From NCBI RefSeq assembly GCF_900240285.1, contig NZ_OESS01000004.1:140225-204224 (forward strand): DNA of 64,000 bases, in the 5' to 3' direction. The position numbers and the translations under genes are program-made. The notes under the pieces are model-generated. The model was not told the DNA's origin. It did no database searches and saw only the letters and a program-made list of their open reading frames with translations. Shown here piece by piece: positions 26,315 through 35,585 of the stretch; within the stretch, counting starts at the first letter, position 1; the number at the start of each line of letters is the position of its first letter. The stretch is from Halobacillus sp. Marseille-P3879 (lineage in GTDB: Bacteria; Bacillota; Bacilli; Bacillales; Halobacillaceae).

Positions 26315-26947
26315 CTATGCAAAAAATTGAAACTGAACTTCAACGGCGGCCTCGATGTTAAGCTCTCCCGGCTCAATGGGGGTAGCTGCTGCAAAAGTCT
26401 GAGCCCTGGCGAGCGGTATAGGATCGTGCTGAGAACGCTCTATCACTTTCAGCGGCGCGTGATCGACTTGCAGCCTCATGGACCGGCCCATTGTTGCTGC
26501 TTTCATATAAGCATCACGTAATGCCAAAGCTAATGCCTGCTGGTAGAAAGCTTCGGAATTTTCAATGGAAAAGTGGATATCCCTTATCTGGTTGGCTCCA
26601 TAGTCCACTGCAGTATCAATCACTTCTCCTGTCTGACTGATATTCTCAGTTTTAATCGAGATCATATTCGTAATCTGATACCCACGAAACACCTGTGTTC
26701 CACTCTCATAATCATATTGTGGAACAATGGAGTAATCGACAGTTTCTAAAGATTCTCGAGGAATCCCAAGGTTGATAACCGACGCGATCACCTGCTCCAT
26801 TACTCTTGCGTTTTCCTGCTGAAGCTGAGTGAGCTCCTGCCCTTCCGTTACTACACCCAGCTGAATCGAGGCTAGATCCGGTTCGGCCGTGACTTCTCCT
26901 GAACCGCTGACCGTCATAACCCGGTAACGCATTGATGAAGAATACAT
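26315..26947 (-). CDS. SIMPL domain (DUF541) protein
   Basis: A 210-residue protein made of a single SIMPL/DUF541 domain: VSGSGEVTAEPDLASIQLGVVTEG at the start, then TVDYSIVPQYDYESG and GYQITNMISIK. The family fold is a BON-like repeat with oligomeric assembly in known members; its role is uncertain. Unlike many members it shows no signal peptide from the start chosen here (MYSSSMRYRV at 26947, after AGGAGG). The upstream 18 in-frame residues are discarded for lack of a ribosome-binding site. Confidence 0.83.
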   Translation of the reverse strand: MYSSSMRYRVMTVSGSGEVTAEPDLASIQLGVVTEGQELTQLQQENARVMEQVIASVINLGIPRESLETVDYSIVPQYDYESGTQVFRGYQITNMISIKTENISQTGEVIDTAVDYGANQIRDIHFSIENSEAFYQQALALALRDAYMKAATMGRSMRLQVDHAPLKVIERSQHDPIPLARAQTFAAATPIEPGELNIEAAVEVQFQFFA

Positions 26948-27016
26948 CGTATGGCCTCCTGTTTTGTCATAAAAATCGCATATTAATCCATCCATCATCA
27001 ATCTATTCCTCTTATC

Positions 27017-27046
27017 AAAAAAGCAGAACGAAGATTATCGTTCTGC
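27017..27046 (-). terminator. Terminator of the cydDC unit
   Basis: A 9-bp perfect stem (27023-27031 with 27038-27046), with six T on the minus strand, 4 bases after the cydC stop. Confidence 0.82.
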
Positions 27047-27049
27047 CTC

Positions 27050-28765
27050 CTATAGAAATACGCTTTTTTCAATTTGTTTCATCTCATAAAAGTAGCCCTG
27101 ATGTCTCATCAGCTCACCATACGTTCCAGCTTCTACTACTTCCCCGTGGTCCATGACGATAATCTGGTCCATCCTCTCAAGTCCTGCGAGGCGATGACTT
27201 ACGAGGATAAGCGTATCTTCTTCTGCCTGATCAAATAACTCTTCATATAGGGCCTGCTCGGTTAACGCATCGACTGAAGACGTCGGCTCATCAAGCAGCC
27301 ACAAACGCTCTCCCTTCAGCATGGCACGTGCTAATGCCAGCCGCTGTTTCTCACCCCCAGAAAGGTTTTCCCCGCGTTCGAGCACTTCATCCTCCAGCGA
27401 AAAATGACTCAGCTTTACTTTATGAAGCGCATCAACCAGGACCTCATCCGCTTCCCCTTCTGCAGCGATCGCTAAGTTGTCCCGGATGCTGCCGTAGAAA
27501 AAGTGATTTTCCTGTAACACTACATTCGAACGTGCCCAAAGATCCTCTTGCTCTACATCTTCCAGGTTTACTCCACCGAGGGCGATCTCCCCGTTAACAT
27601 AGGGATGAATTTTTAACAGTAATTGCAGAAGCGTGGATTTTCCTGATCCGCTTGCTCCTACAATAGCTGTTTTCTTGCCCTGAGCAACATGCAGGCTGAC
27701 ATCGCTGATTGCTGCCTTGCTTTCTCCCGGAAAAGTAAAGTTTACTCCCGAGAATAATACAGACGGCGCCTGGTCAATTGGCAGTTTCACCGGAGAATCC
27801 GGCTCTTTGCCTATATCTTCACGTACGACTGAAAATAAGCGTTTCGATGCATGTCGGCTATCCTCCAGATGGACGGGAAAAACAGCCATTGGGGTTGCAT
27901 TTTCAAAAACAGTAAGGGAGATCATAACAAGCATGGCTAGAAAGATACCGTTTAAGTCCCCTTCAGCTACAAGCCACGCCCCCACTCCAAGAACGAACCA
28001 GGAAACAATGAGGGAAACCATAGTATTCATGGAATGACTCAGGGTAGAATGCAGCCCTTCCTTTTCCTGCTCATACACATAATCGTTTGAAGCCAGGAGA
28101 AGCTGGTCTTCTTTTTCCCTGACCTTTTGATAAATTTTTAAATCACGATAACCGTACAGTAATTCTGCTGCTTCGGTCGACAATATCCCCCTTTGTTCAC
28201 GGACCTGGGTATTAATACGTTTCTGTCTTACTGCAAATAACACGGGAACAACAAATCCAGTGAGCAGCAGCCCCGCCAACAGGACTACAGCCAGCGCAGC
28301 AGAATAAAAAGTTGTAAACACAATGGTACTTAGGAATACGACAACGAGAACGATCGGTGGATAGTAAACACGCAGGAAGAAGTTTTGCAGACTTTCTACA
28401 TCTCCAACTATGCGCGATAGTAAATCGCCGCTTCGGTACTTCTGAAAAATTTGGGGGGCCAGCGGTTCCAGTTTTTTATAAAAAGACACACGCAAGTGAC
28501 TGAGAATCGAAAATGTCGCACGGTGTGAAAAATATCGTTCCGCATAACGACTGATTGCTCTCGTAAAGCCAAATAATTTAAGTATGGCTATGAGGACGGT
28601 TAATGCATACAGTGGAGGAATTAAAGCAGCTCGAGAAATTAGATAGCCGCTTGAAGCAAACAAACCGACAGCCGCTATCCCCGCTAAATAGCCAAAAAAG
28701 ACCGACAGGAAAATATCTTTTCTTTCTAGCACGACGAGTTTAACGACTGTTGCTAAATCCTTCAT
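27050..28765 (-). CDS. cydC: Thiol reductant ABC exporter subunit CydC
   Basis: A 571-residue ABC half-transporter: six membrane helices (residues about 15-310), then an ATPase domain with Walker A GASGSGKST, signature LSGGEKQRLALARA and Walker B LWLLDEPTSS. With CydD it exports glutathione/cysteine-type thiols needed for cytochrome bd assembly. Its ATG overlaps the cydD stop (ATGA), indicating coupled translation. No cydAB genes are in the window. Confidence 0.9.
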   Translation of the reverse strand: MKDLATVVKLVVLERKDIFLSVFFGYLAGIAAVGLFASSGYLISRAALIPPLYALTVLIAILKLFGFTRAISRYAERYFSHRATFSILSHLRVSFYKKLEPLAPQIFQKYRSGDLLSRIVGDVESLQNFFLRVYYPPIVLVVVFLSTIVFTTFYSAALAVVLLAGLLLTGFVVPVLFAVRQKRINTQVREQRGILSTEAAELLYGYRDLKIYQKVREKEDQLLLASNDYVYEQEKEGLHSTLSHSMNTMVSLIVSWFVLGVGAWLVAEGDLNGIFLAMLVMISLTVFENATPMAVFPVHLEDSRHASKRLFSVVREDIGKEPDSPVKLPIDQAPSVLFSGVNFTFPGESKAAISDVSLHVAQGKKTAIVGASGSGKSTLLQLLLKIHPYVNGEIALGGVNLEDVEQEDLWARSNVVLQENHFFYGSIRDNLAIAAEGEADEVLVDALHKVKLSHFSLEDEVLERGENLSGGEKQRLALARAMLKGERLWLLDEPTSSVDALTEQALYEELFDQAEEDTLILVSHRLAGLERMDQIIVMDHGEVVEAGTYGELMRHQGYFYEMKQIEKSVFL

Positions 28766-30492
28766 TGCTTCTCTCCTCCTTGCTGAACAGAAACCATATC
28801 TTGATAATATGGAACTGAATGGATCAGTTCTTCATGCGTACCTTTGCCAATTAACTGCCCTTCTTCAAGCAGCAGAATCTGGTCAGCAGCTTGAATCGTA
28901 TGCAAACGATGAGCCACAGTGATCACGGTAGACGACCGCGACAATTCCTGAAGCGATTGCTGCAGAATTCGTTCCGTCTGCAGGTCCAGTCCCGTCGTTG
29001 GTTCATCAAATAAAATAATAGAGGGGCGTTTTAAGAAAGCCCTTGCTAAAGCGATTCGCTGCTTTTCACCTCCAGAAAGTCCGCGGCCGGCTTCTCCGAT
29101 CGGTGTATCATAGCCATTTTTCAGTGTTTGAATAAATCCAGCAATGCCGGCTTTCTCAGCTGCCCGGATAATCTCTTCACGAGCTGCCCCGTTTGCCCCG
29201 ATTGAAATGTTCTCAGCAATCGTCCCGGAGAATAAGTAAGGGTGCTGGGATATATAGCTTAACTGATTGAACCATTCCTCTTCCTCATATTTGAATAACG
29301 ACTGGCCGGCAACTTTCACTTCACCTTCTTGAGGGGCCGTTAATCCAGCTATCAGATGAAGCAGCGTCGACTTACCTGAACCTGTCCGCCCTACAATGGC
29401 TGTTTGACTATACGGAGCAATAGAAGTGCTGATTGGCCCAAGAGCAAACCCCTCTTGCTTATAACGAAATACAGACTCGTCAAGTTCAATTTCCGGAGGA
29501 GAAGAGGTAATGGTCAACGGTCGGTTTCCCCATTCCACCTGATGTGGATCCTTTTCTAATTCATCGGTCACCTTCTGAGCTGCAACCACGCTCCCCCTCC
29601 CCGCATGAAACGCACTGCCTGCATCTTTTAAAAATTGATAGAATTCAGGAGCGAGTATCAAAATAAAAAATGCTGAAAAAAATGAGATACTTTCATAAAC
29701 TACAAGACGAATGGCAATTTCCATTGCAATTAAACCGATACTAAGCATAGAAATGAATTCAAGCATTAAGGAAGACACGAAAGCTACCTTTAATACTTCC
29801 ATAGTAGCATCTCTAAATCCCAGGCTGCTTTCTTCAATCAGTTCCCTCTGCTTTCTTGCCCTGCCAAATAACTTCAGCGTTGTGAGGCCCTGAAGAGTGT
29901 CTAAGAATCTGCCGGAAAAGGCAGCAAGCTTCTCAAGCTGTTCCTCTGATTTCTTTTTAGTCATCACTCCGATTAGTGCCATAAAAAAAGGTATAAATGG
30001 CGCAGTAATGAGCATAATTAAACCCGAGTAGATGTGATGGTAGAACACTGCAGCTAAAATCAACAATGGCACAATAGCCGTTTGAATCATTTGAGGGATA
30101 TAACTGCTGAAGTAGCTGTCAACGTCATCTGAAGCATCCATTAAAATGCTTATTTTTCTTCCTGACTGGCCCTGCATCGAAGCCTGCACAGGATTTTTAG
30201 CGAATTTATTTAATAAAGCTGTTCTAAAACTGATTTTTGCCCTGGAAGCCAGTTTCACACCTGATCTTCCTGAAATGTAAGTGAGCGCTGCCCTGAGGAC
30301 AAGCACTGCAAATAAACCCACTAGCAGCGGGATGACTGCATCAAACGATAATTTTTTCAGAAAAACCCCTTCGATAACCGCAACAAAATAATACGCTTGT
30401 CCAATGATCGCTGCTCCCATCAGGAGCGACGTACATACAAGCACAACCATTATCGAACGCTGGGAAAAGGCGAATTGTTTGAGGTGCTTCAT
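28762..30492 (-). CDS. cydD: Thiol reductant ABC exporter subunit CydD
   Basis: A 576-residue half-transporter paired with CydC. Membrane part residues about 10-310, ATPase with Walker A GRTGSGKST, signature LSGGEKQRIALARA and Walker B IILFDEPTTGLD. The ATG lies 9 bases after GGAG. A promoter (TTCACA at 30566-30571, 18-base spacer, TATAAT at 30542-30547 on the minus strand) and a Rex-like site just downstream of it suggest induction when NADH/NAD+ is high, as for cyd genes in Bacillus. Confidence 0.9.
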   Translation of the reverse strand: MKHLKQFAFSQRSIMVVLVCTSLLMGAAIIGQAYYFVAVIEGVFLKKLSFDAVIPLLVGLFAVLVLRAALTYISGRSGVKLASRAKISFRTALLNKFAKNPVQASMQGQSGRKISILMDASDDVDSYFSSYIPQMIQTAIVPLLILAAVFYHHIYSGLIMLITAPFIPFFMALIGVMTKKKSEEQLEKLAAFSGRFLDTLQGLTTLKLFGRARKQRELIEESSLGFRDATMEVLKVAFVSSLMLEFISMLSIGLIAMEIAIRLVVYESISFFSAFFILILAPEFYQFLKDAGSAFHAGRGSVVAAQKVTDELEKDPHQVEWGNRPLTITSSPPEIELDESVFRYKQEGFALGPISTSIAPYSQTAIVGRTGSGKSTLLHLIAGLTAPQEGEVKVAGQSLFKYEEEEWFNQLSYISQHPYLFSGTIAENISIGANGAAREEIIRAAEKAGIAGFIQTLKNGYDTPIGEAGRGLSGGEKQRIALARAFLKRPSIILFDEPTTGLDLQTERILQQSLQELSRSSTVITVAHRLHTIQAADQILLLEEGQLIGKGTHEELIHSVPYYQDMVSVQQGGEKQ

Positions 30493-30519
30493 AACCTATA
30501 GCTCCTATCTAAACAACAT

Positions 30520-30537
30520 TCGTGAAACATTTCACAT
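30520..30537 (-). promoter_or_regulatory. Rex-like redox operator before cydDC
   Basis: TCGTGAAACATTTCACAT agrees with the Rex consensus TTGTGAAATATTTCACAA at 15 of 18 positions. It lies between the predicted -10 (30542-30547) and the cydD start, where bound repressor would block transcription. Confidence 0.65.
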
Positions 30538-30694
30538 GGTGATTATATTACATAATGATGCTTTTTGTGAATCTTTTTGTTTATTATCTCCATTCTATCA
30601 AACCCATTGCCGTTCTATTCGATCTGATGTAAAACTCCCAGGCACCTGATTTATATGCACCCCAATACCAAGCTATAAAAAGGACGTGTTTTTA

Positions 30695-32485
30695 TTGACC
30701 CGGTTTACTTGGTTCAGTTTATTTACAGCTGCAGCATTTATAAAGTTAACGGCAGTCAGTCATTATCTGCTTGATGACATATCAAAAGGGGCACTGTTAA
30801 TCTCTCTAAGTTTTTCCCTTTTGATTTTCAGCATGATATTGCTTATGAAGAAATATTATATCTGGTATGGAGCAGTCGTTTCTTTAGTCATCAGCTTTTA
30901 TTGCTGGTCCTCCTATTTGTACATGGATTATTTTCATACGCCTTTTTCTTCTTACATCACGCTGCAGACTTCTAATTTATCAGGAATGTCTGAAAGTATC
31001 TTTGGGCAAATCTCAGGGTGGCATGTTGTCTTTTTCGCAGATCTTCTTCTATTAACCGCATGGCTTTTGTATATCAAATGGAGCAGCACTTCTACCGCTG
31101 CTGAGGTGAATAGAAATTGGAAACCATTCACAGCTGTCATCGTTCTCGCGCTCCTCTTTTTATCTTTAAAACCTATTTCCATGCAGGTCAGTGGCAAAGG
31201 CCATTTATTGTTTAAAAAATATACGACGGATTCCCACCTGAGTAATTATGGAGTCATTGGACACCAGGCCATTGACTGGATTGAATTTTTAACTTCCCGG
31301 CAGGTGCTGGAGCTTTCAGCAGAGGAGAAAGAAGAGATCAATGAGCTTCTGATCAATCAAGATCGGGCGACCCCTAGAGAAGATCCATTATTAATGCCGG
31401 GAATTTTTGAAGACAAGAACTTGCTTATGATTCAATTTGAGTCCCTGCAGCAATTTGTTATCGGAGAGAAAGTAAACGGACAGGAAATCACGCCAAATCT
31501 GAACAAACTTACTGAGACAGGGATCTCTTTTGAAAATTACTATCCTCAAACAGCAGAAGGAAACAGCTCCGATGCAGAACTGCTCGTTTTTAATAGTCTT
31601 TACCCGCTAAAAGAAGGAAGCACTTTCTTTCGATACCCTGCAGTCACTTACCCATCGCTTGCCAAAGATTTTAACAAAGAAGGCTATGCGACTGCAGCCT
31701 TTCATGGAGATGAGGGAACGTTTTGGAATCGAAATGCTGTATTTCCTTCGATGGGATTTGAACGATACTATGACATCAATGATTACAGGAATGCCGAAGA
31801 AAATACCATTGGGATGGGACTGAGTGATGAAAGTTTCTTTGAACAATCTGCAGAGCATATTAGGAAGCTGCCACACCCATATTTAGCAAGCTTAATCACA
31901 TTAACGTCACACACGCCTTTTCTACTTCCTGAGGAAGAGAAACGAATTGAAACCGGGGAGATGGAACAGACATCTCTAGGGAATTATTTTGAAAGTGTGC
32001 ATTACACCGATCATTATTTAGGAAAATTTTTAGAGGAACTCGAACAAAACGGGGAGTTGGATGATACAGTCGTGGTTGTCTACGGGGACCATAACGGCAT
32101 CTTTAAAGAATCAAAAAGTGAGGTAGAGAAGTGGAGCGGCCGGACGATCTCTGATGAGAAGTGGCGGACCGAATACACCTCAGTACCTTTACTGGTTTCA
32201 AGTCCTGACCTAAAAACCCCACTTGCTATTGAAGATGTGGCGGGACAAATTGATACAGCCCCAACGCTTAGAGATTGGTTCGGATTCCCTGACCACCCAA
32301 CGGCACTTGGGCATAACCTGAATCAATTCGTTAATGATGATGTTTTCCTTCTTCGAGGTGATTACGGGGAAAGAGTGGTTATCCAACAAGAAGGACAAGT
32401 TACCGACTATGAGGACGTACACTTTGAGCTGCTTAATGCATCAGAGCAAATGATTAAATCGAACTTCAGTCATACGACAAATTAA
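30695..32485 (+). CDS. LTA synthase-family sulfatase-like membrane protein
   Basis: A 596-residue enzyme of the lipoteichoic acid synthase family: five N-terminal membrane helices (to residue about 160), then an extracellular alkaline-phosphatase-like domain with metal residues in MIQFES, HGDEGTFWNR and VYGDHNG. The nucleophile position, normally Thr in GK/GNTSD, is Ser here (EGNSSDAE, Ser about 291). The start is TTG 30695, 10 bases after AAGGA; GTG 30686 overlaps that site. It probably transfers glycerol phosphate, either as LtaS or as a primase/stress paralogue. Confidence 0.87.
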   Translation: MTRFTWFSLFTAAAFIKLTAVSHYLLDDISKGALLISLSFSLLIFSMILLMKKYYIWYGAVVSLVISFYCWSSYLYMDYFHTPFSSYITLQTSNLSGMSESIFGQISGWHVVFFADLLLLTAWLLYIKWSSTSTAAEVNRNWKPFTAVIVLALLFLSLKPISMQVSGKGHLLFKKYTTDSHLSNYGVIGHQAIDWIEFLTSRQVLELSAEEKEEINELLINQDRATPREDPLLMPGIFEDKNLLMIQFESLQQFVIGEKVNGQEITPNLNKLTETGISFENYYPQTAEGNSSDAELLVFNSLYPLKEGSTFFRYPAVTYPSLAKDFNKEGYATAAFHGDEGTFWNRNAVFPSMGFERYYDINDYRNAEENTIGMGLSDESFFEQSAEHIRKLPHPYLASLITLTSHTPFLLPEEEKRIETGEMEQTSLGNYFESVHYTDHYLGKFLEELEQNGELDDTVVVVYGDHNGIFKESKSEVEKWSGRTISDEKWRTEYTSVPLLVSSPDLKTPLAIEDVAGQIDTAPTLRDWFGFPDHPTALGHNLNQFVNDDVFLLRGDYGERVVIQQEGQVTDYEDVHFELLNASEQMIKSNFSHTTN

Positions 32486-32522
32486 AAATGAGGGCCCTGC
32501 TTCTTCAGCAGGGCTCATTCTT
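32484..32522. terminator. Bidirectional terminator
   Basis: Stem 32488-32500 with 32507-32518 containing one bulge, with T-rich tails on both strands, between the convergent LtaS-like and Gfo/Idh genes. Confidence 0.75.
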
Positions 32523-32524
32523 TA

Positions 32525-33532
32525 TTATGATTTAATTTGATTGATCTCGATTCGCTGCCCGGAGGTTTGCGACAGACCGGCCGCTTGATTGACAAGCGTT
32601 AACTCTATGGCATCTTCTTTAGTGATCACCGGCTCCTCACTTCCTTCAATCGCCTGCACCCATTGTTCCATAGGCGTCGACAGTTGAGCAGGGAGATTTT
32701 CCGGGTAAACCCAGTTCTCTCTGTCAAATTGAGCACTTTTTATACGAACGGTGTTTTGTTCAATTAACAGAGTACCTTCTGTGCCATAAAGCTCTAACTG
32801 AAACGGACTTCCTGAGGACACGAAGCTTGTCTCCAGCACGCCGAGTACGCCTTTTCCATATTCAACAAGCGCCACTGCGTGATCATCCACACCCGGATGG
32901 AATACAGATTGCAAACGAGCGGTGACAGCAACGGGCGTTCCAGCCAACCGGTTTGCCAAATAAATCGGGTGGGCTCCAAGATCGATAAAGGCGCCTCCTC
33001 CAGTTTTCTCTTTTTCATAGAAATGTGATGGCAGCCAGCCCTCAGGGTTCTGACTTGTGGACACAGCCCCATTGTGGGCAACACGGCATCGTACCATGGT
33101 GAGTTGTCCGAGCCACTCATTATCTACAGCCTGTTGGGCATAGAGGTAATAATCCTCTCCTAATCGTGGAAGGGAAATCATAAATTCCACCTCGGCTTTT
33201 TCCACTTCTGCAAGAATGCCATCACATTCTTCTATCGTTAAAGCCAGCACCTTTTCAGTAAAAATATGTTTTCCATGCTGAGCGGCCTTCATCAGCACAT
33301 CCTTGTGCTCGCTTGTAGGTGCAGTTACAATCACTCCATCAACCGATGGATTTGATAACACCGATTCCAGTTCAGCTTCGAACGGAACATTGAGCTCTCT
33401 GCTCCATTCCTCTCCCCGCACACGATCTTCATCCCATACCATTTCAATGGAAATATTCTCAAGTTCCGTTGCCTGTTTCGCATAATCTACGGCATGAACA
33501 TGCCATTTACTTAATAGTGCTACTCTAATCAT
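32525..33532 (-). CDS. Gfo/Idh/MocA family oxidoreductase
   Basis: A 335-residue NAD(P)-dependent dehydrogenase. N-terminal Rossmann domain (MIRVALLSKWHVHAVDYA, VIVTAPTSEH, HIFTEKVLAL) and C-terminal alpha/beta domain (GGGAFIDLGAHPIYLANRLAG). The usual EKP motif after the Rossmann fold is EKV here. The start at 33532 follows AAGGTGG; a longer reading to 33559 overlaps the preceding gene. Last gene of a four-gene same-strand unit. Substrate, probably a sugar or polyol, unknown. Confidence 0.87.
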   Translation of the reverse strand: MIRVALLSKWHVHAVDYAKQATELENISIEMVWDEDRVRGEEWSRELNVPFEAELESVLSNPSVDGVIVTAPTSEHKDVLMKAAQHGKHIFTEKVLALTIEECDGILAEVEKAEVEFMISLPRLGEDYYLYAQQAVDNEWLGQLTMVRCRVAHNGAVSTSQNPEGWLPSHFYEKEKTGGGAFIDLGAHPIYLANRLAGTPVAVTARLQSVFHPGVDDHAVALVEYGKGVLGVLETSFVSSGSPFQLELYGTEGTLLIEQNTVRIKSAQFDRENWVYPENLPAQLSTPMEQWVQAIEGSEEPVITKEDAIELTLVNQAAGLSQTSGQRIEINQIKS

Positions 33533-33548
33533 ATGAACCACCTTTTTT

Positions 33549-33986
33549 CTATATTTCAATTCTCTCCCTAAGAGAGACTCTCAGCTCTCGGGTATCCTGT
33601 TCTTCCAGCCAGTCCGTATGGATTTCCTGCTCTCGGCCGTCGTTCATTTTCAATAGAATAATATCGTTAACCTCCGCGACTTCTTCCACTTGTTCATACT
33701 TCACTGCTTTTCTCGGCCAAATCGTTCCTTTATCAAACGTCACTCGATCTTCTTCCATCCGAATATAGTCTTTCTCCGGCATCCGGAAATATTGGATCAT
33801 TTCCCATACCCCGGTTATAAATAGAACCGCAGCAAGATAAACAAGAAATACCGGAGTACGTCCCGTCGTGAATATTTCAAGAATAAAAAAGCTGAGACTT
33901 GAGATAATCCCCCCTAACGCGCCCCACGCTTTTTTCGTCCATTTTTTACTGGGGGCGTAGGGAAAATTTTTATTTGTGGTATTAAT
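33549..33986 (-). CDS. Two-helix membrane protein with PH-like domain, ATT start
   Basis: The frame is open from a TAA at 33987 to the stop at 33549 (145 codons before the stop). The predicted product has a basic N-terminus (SKKWTKKAW), two membrane helices (GALGGIISSLSFFILEIF and PVFLVYLAAVLFITGVW), and an 80-residue strand-rich tail (ITWP-like KGTIWPRKAVKYEQVEEVAEV) resembling bacterial PH domains. None of the first 62 codons is ATG, GTG or TTG. The only well-placed initiator is ATT at 33986, 8 bases after AAGGAG. The ATG at 33800 would remove both helices. It is 17 bases after the VOC gene stop and 16 before the dehydrogenase. Confidence 0.75.
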   Translation of the reverse strand: MNTTNKNFPYAPSKKWTKKAWGALGGIISSLSFFILEIFTTGRTPVFLVYLAAVLFITGVWEMIQYFRMPEKDYIRMEEDRVTFDKGTIWPRKAVKYEQVEEVAEVNDIILLKMNDGREQEIHTDWLEEQDTRELRVSLRERIEI

Positions 33987-34002
33987 TTATGTCACTCCTT
34001 TT

Positions 34003-34434
34003 TTAACTCATGATCAGCATGTCATCCTCATCAAATTCCCACAACTCTCCATACGCCACTTCCCAGTAGTAACCATCAGGATCAGCAAAGTATCCGCTGT
34101 AGCCGCCCCAGAATACGTTCTGTGCCGGCTTTACTATCCGGGCACCTGCTGATTCAGCTTTAGACATAATTTCATCTACTTCCTGTTTTGACTTTGCATT
34201 ATAGGCCAGGGTGATCCCGGAAAACCCGCTTCTTTCTGGGGGATGCCCTTCATTTATATCCTTCGCAAGCTCCTCTAGAGGGTAGAGCGCAAGCTTAGAT
34301 CCTGGATTGTGAAAAAAGATAATTTCCGGCTCGTCCTTCGTTTCTGAAGAAGCAAAGCCCAGCCCATCACGATAGAACGCCACAGATTTCTTCATATCGT
34401 GGACACCAAGGGTGATCAAATTGATTCTATTCAT
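34003..34434 (-). CDS. VOC family (glyoxalase/dioxygenase fold) protein
   Basis: A 143-residue vicinal-oxygen-chelate protein. The two beta-alpha-beta modules are NLITLGVHDMKKSVAFYRDGLGF and GITLAYNAKSKQEVDEIMSKAESAG, ending GYSGYFADPDGYYWEVAY, the typical metal-ligand strand. The start MNRINLITL at 34434 follows AAAAAGGAG. It could be an antibiotic-binding, lyase or dioxygenase-like protein; the family does not fix the reaction. Member of a same-strand unit with an MBL hydrolase upstream. Confidence 0.87.
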   Translation of the reverse strand: MNRINLITLGVHDMKKSVAFYRDGLGFASSETKDEPEIIFFHNPGSKLALYPLEELAKDINEGHPPERSGFSGITLAYNAKSKQEVDEIMSKAESAGARIVKPAQNVFWGGYSGYFADPDGYYWEVAYGELWEFDEDDMLIMS

Positions 34435-34494
34435 ATGAGATCTCCTTTTTATTAAACTATCATCCAGTCGTTCCCTCTCATTACACAATTCCTC

Positions 34495-35442
34495 TTAACC
34501 GGACCTCTTATTAAAATAATCAATTAAGCCCATCGCACACACCTCAAAATCCAGCTTTAACACGTCGTATACAGGGTGATCATCAGGAATTTGAAACTCT
34601 TTTAAATAGTCACTTACTTTATCGTGGAGGCGTCTCTTCGCGCCCTCGACCCCTTCTCCATTTTTAAAGGCCTGCTCCCCGGCTTCTAAGAATACAGGCA
34701 GCCAGCTTGATACTTGTTCCAGAGCTTTATCGGGCTCTTCCGATTTGCCAAAATGGCCAAAATAAATGCGCTCCAGTTCCATTTCCTTAAACCGTTGAAT
34801 CGATCTCTCCATTGCCTCAGGATCAAATTGGTTTGGGGATGTAGAAGGCAGATAAAATAGTATTCCGTTTTCCTCCGCTTGATGATAACGGATTCCAGCA
34901 GTATCTCCTGTAAAAATTCCTTTACTGGCAGGGTCATAAATACCTATGTGGTGCTTAGCGTGACCAGGAGTGTCTAAAAATTGCAAGGACCGGTTGGAAC
35001 TGATTTGCAAAGTATCGCCATCTTCCTTAACGATAAGTCTGTCCTCAGGAATAGGCAGAATCGGGTCAAACAATTGATTAAACGCATCACCATAAACCAC
35101 TCTCGCTCCTTCTATTAACCTCGAAGGCTCTGCTAAATGACGCTTCCCTTTCTTATGTACAATAACTTCAGCATTAGGACACTCCCTCAACAGAAGACCG
35201 GCACCTCCAGCGTGATCTAGATGAATGTGGGTTAAGATAATAAAACGAACATCCCCAGCGTTTAACCCCAGGTCTTTTAACCCCTGCAATATTCTTGGCA
35301 CAGACGGACTCGGACCAGTTTCAACTAACGTTAAATACTCTTCATCCATCACATACGTACCTGTGCGCCCTGGAACTCCTAAATCAAAACCATCAATTAA
35401 ATGAATACGGTTGCCTAAGTTAATGGGAGCCTTTGTTTCCAA
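34495..35442 (-). CDS. MBL-fold metallo-hydrolase
   Basis: A 315-residue metallo-beta-lactamase-fold protein with the zinc motif THIHLDHAGG near residue 72, plus LDTPGHAKHHIG and GDTAGIRY supplying further ligands. A C-terminal helical extension resembles glyoxalase II-like hydrolases. Start TTG at 35442, 7 bases after GAGGTG. First gene of the run MBL, VOC, PH-like, Gfo/Idh. The pairing of an MBL hydrolase with a VOC protein recalls glyoxalase systems, but that link is conjecture. Confidence 0.87.
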   Translation of the reverse strand: METKAPINLGNRIHLIDGFDLGVPGRTGTYVMDEEYLTLVETGPSPSVPRILQGLKDLGLNAGDVRFIILTHIHLDHAGGAGLLLRECPNAEVIVHKKGKRHLAEPSRLIEGARVVYGDAFNQLFDPILPIPEDRLIVKEDGDTLQISSNRSLQFLDTPGHAKHHIGIYDPASKGIFTGDTAGIRYHQAEENGILFYLPSTSPNQFDPEAMERSIQRFKEMELERIYFGHFGKSEEPDKALEQVSSWLPVFLEAGEQAFKNGEGVEGAKRRLHDKVSDYLKEFQIPDDHPVYDVLKLDFEVCAMGLIDYFNKRSG

Positions 35443-35585
35443 TGCAGATCACCTCTTTTATAGTCTTACTTCCAGTTTACTAAATAATGGATGACAATGT
35501 AATGAATATGTCTAACAATTCTGTTATTTGGTTTTGTCACATTTATGGGCTGGGTGCGTATCATGTTTTTGAGGAGTTGATGAAC

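Noticed and set aside
33549..33800. 83-residue reading from ATG 33800
   Set aside because: It would leave two well-formed membrane helices and a strong ribosome-binding site untranslated; the ATT start at 33986 explains them. A suspected frameshift in the T run at about 33884 vanished on recounting.
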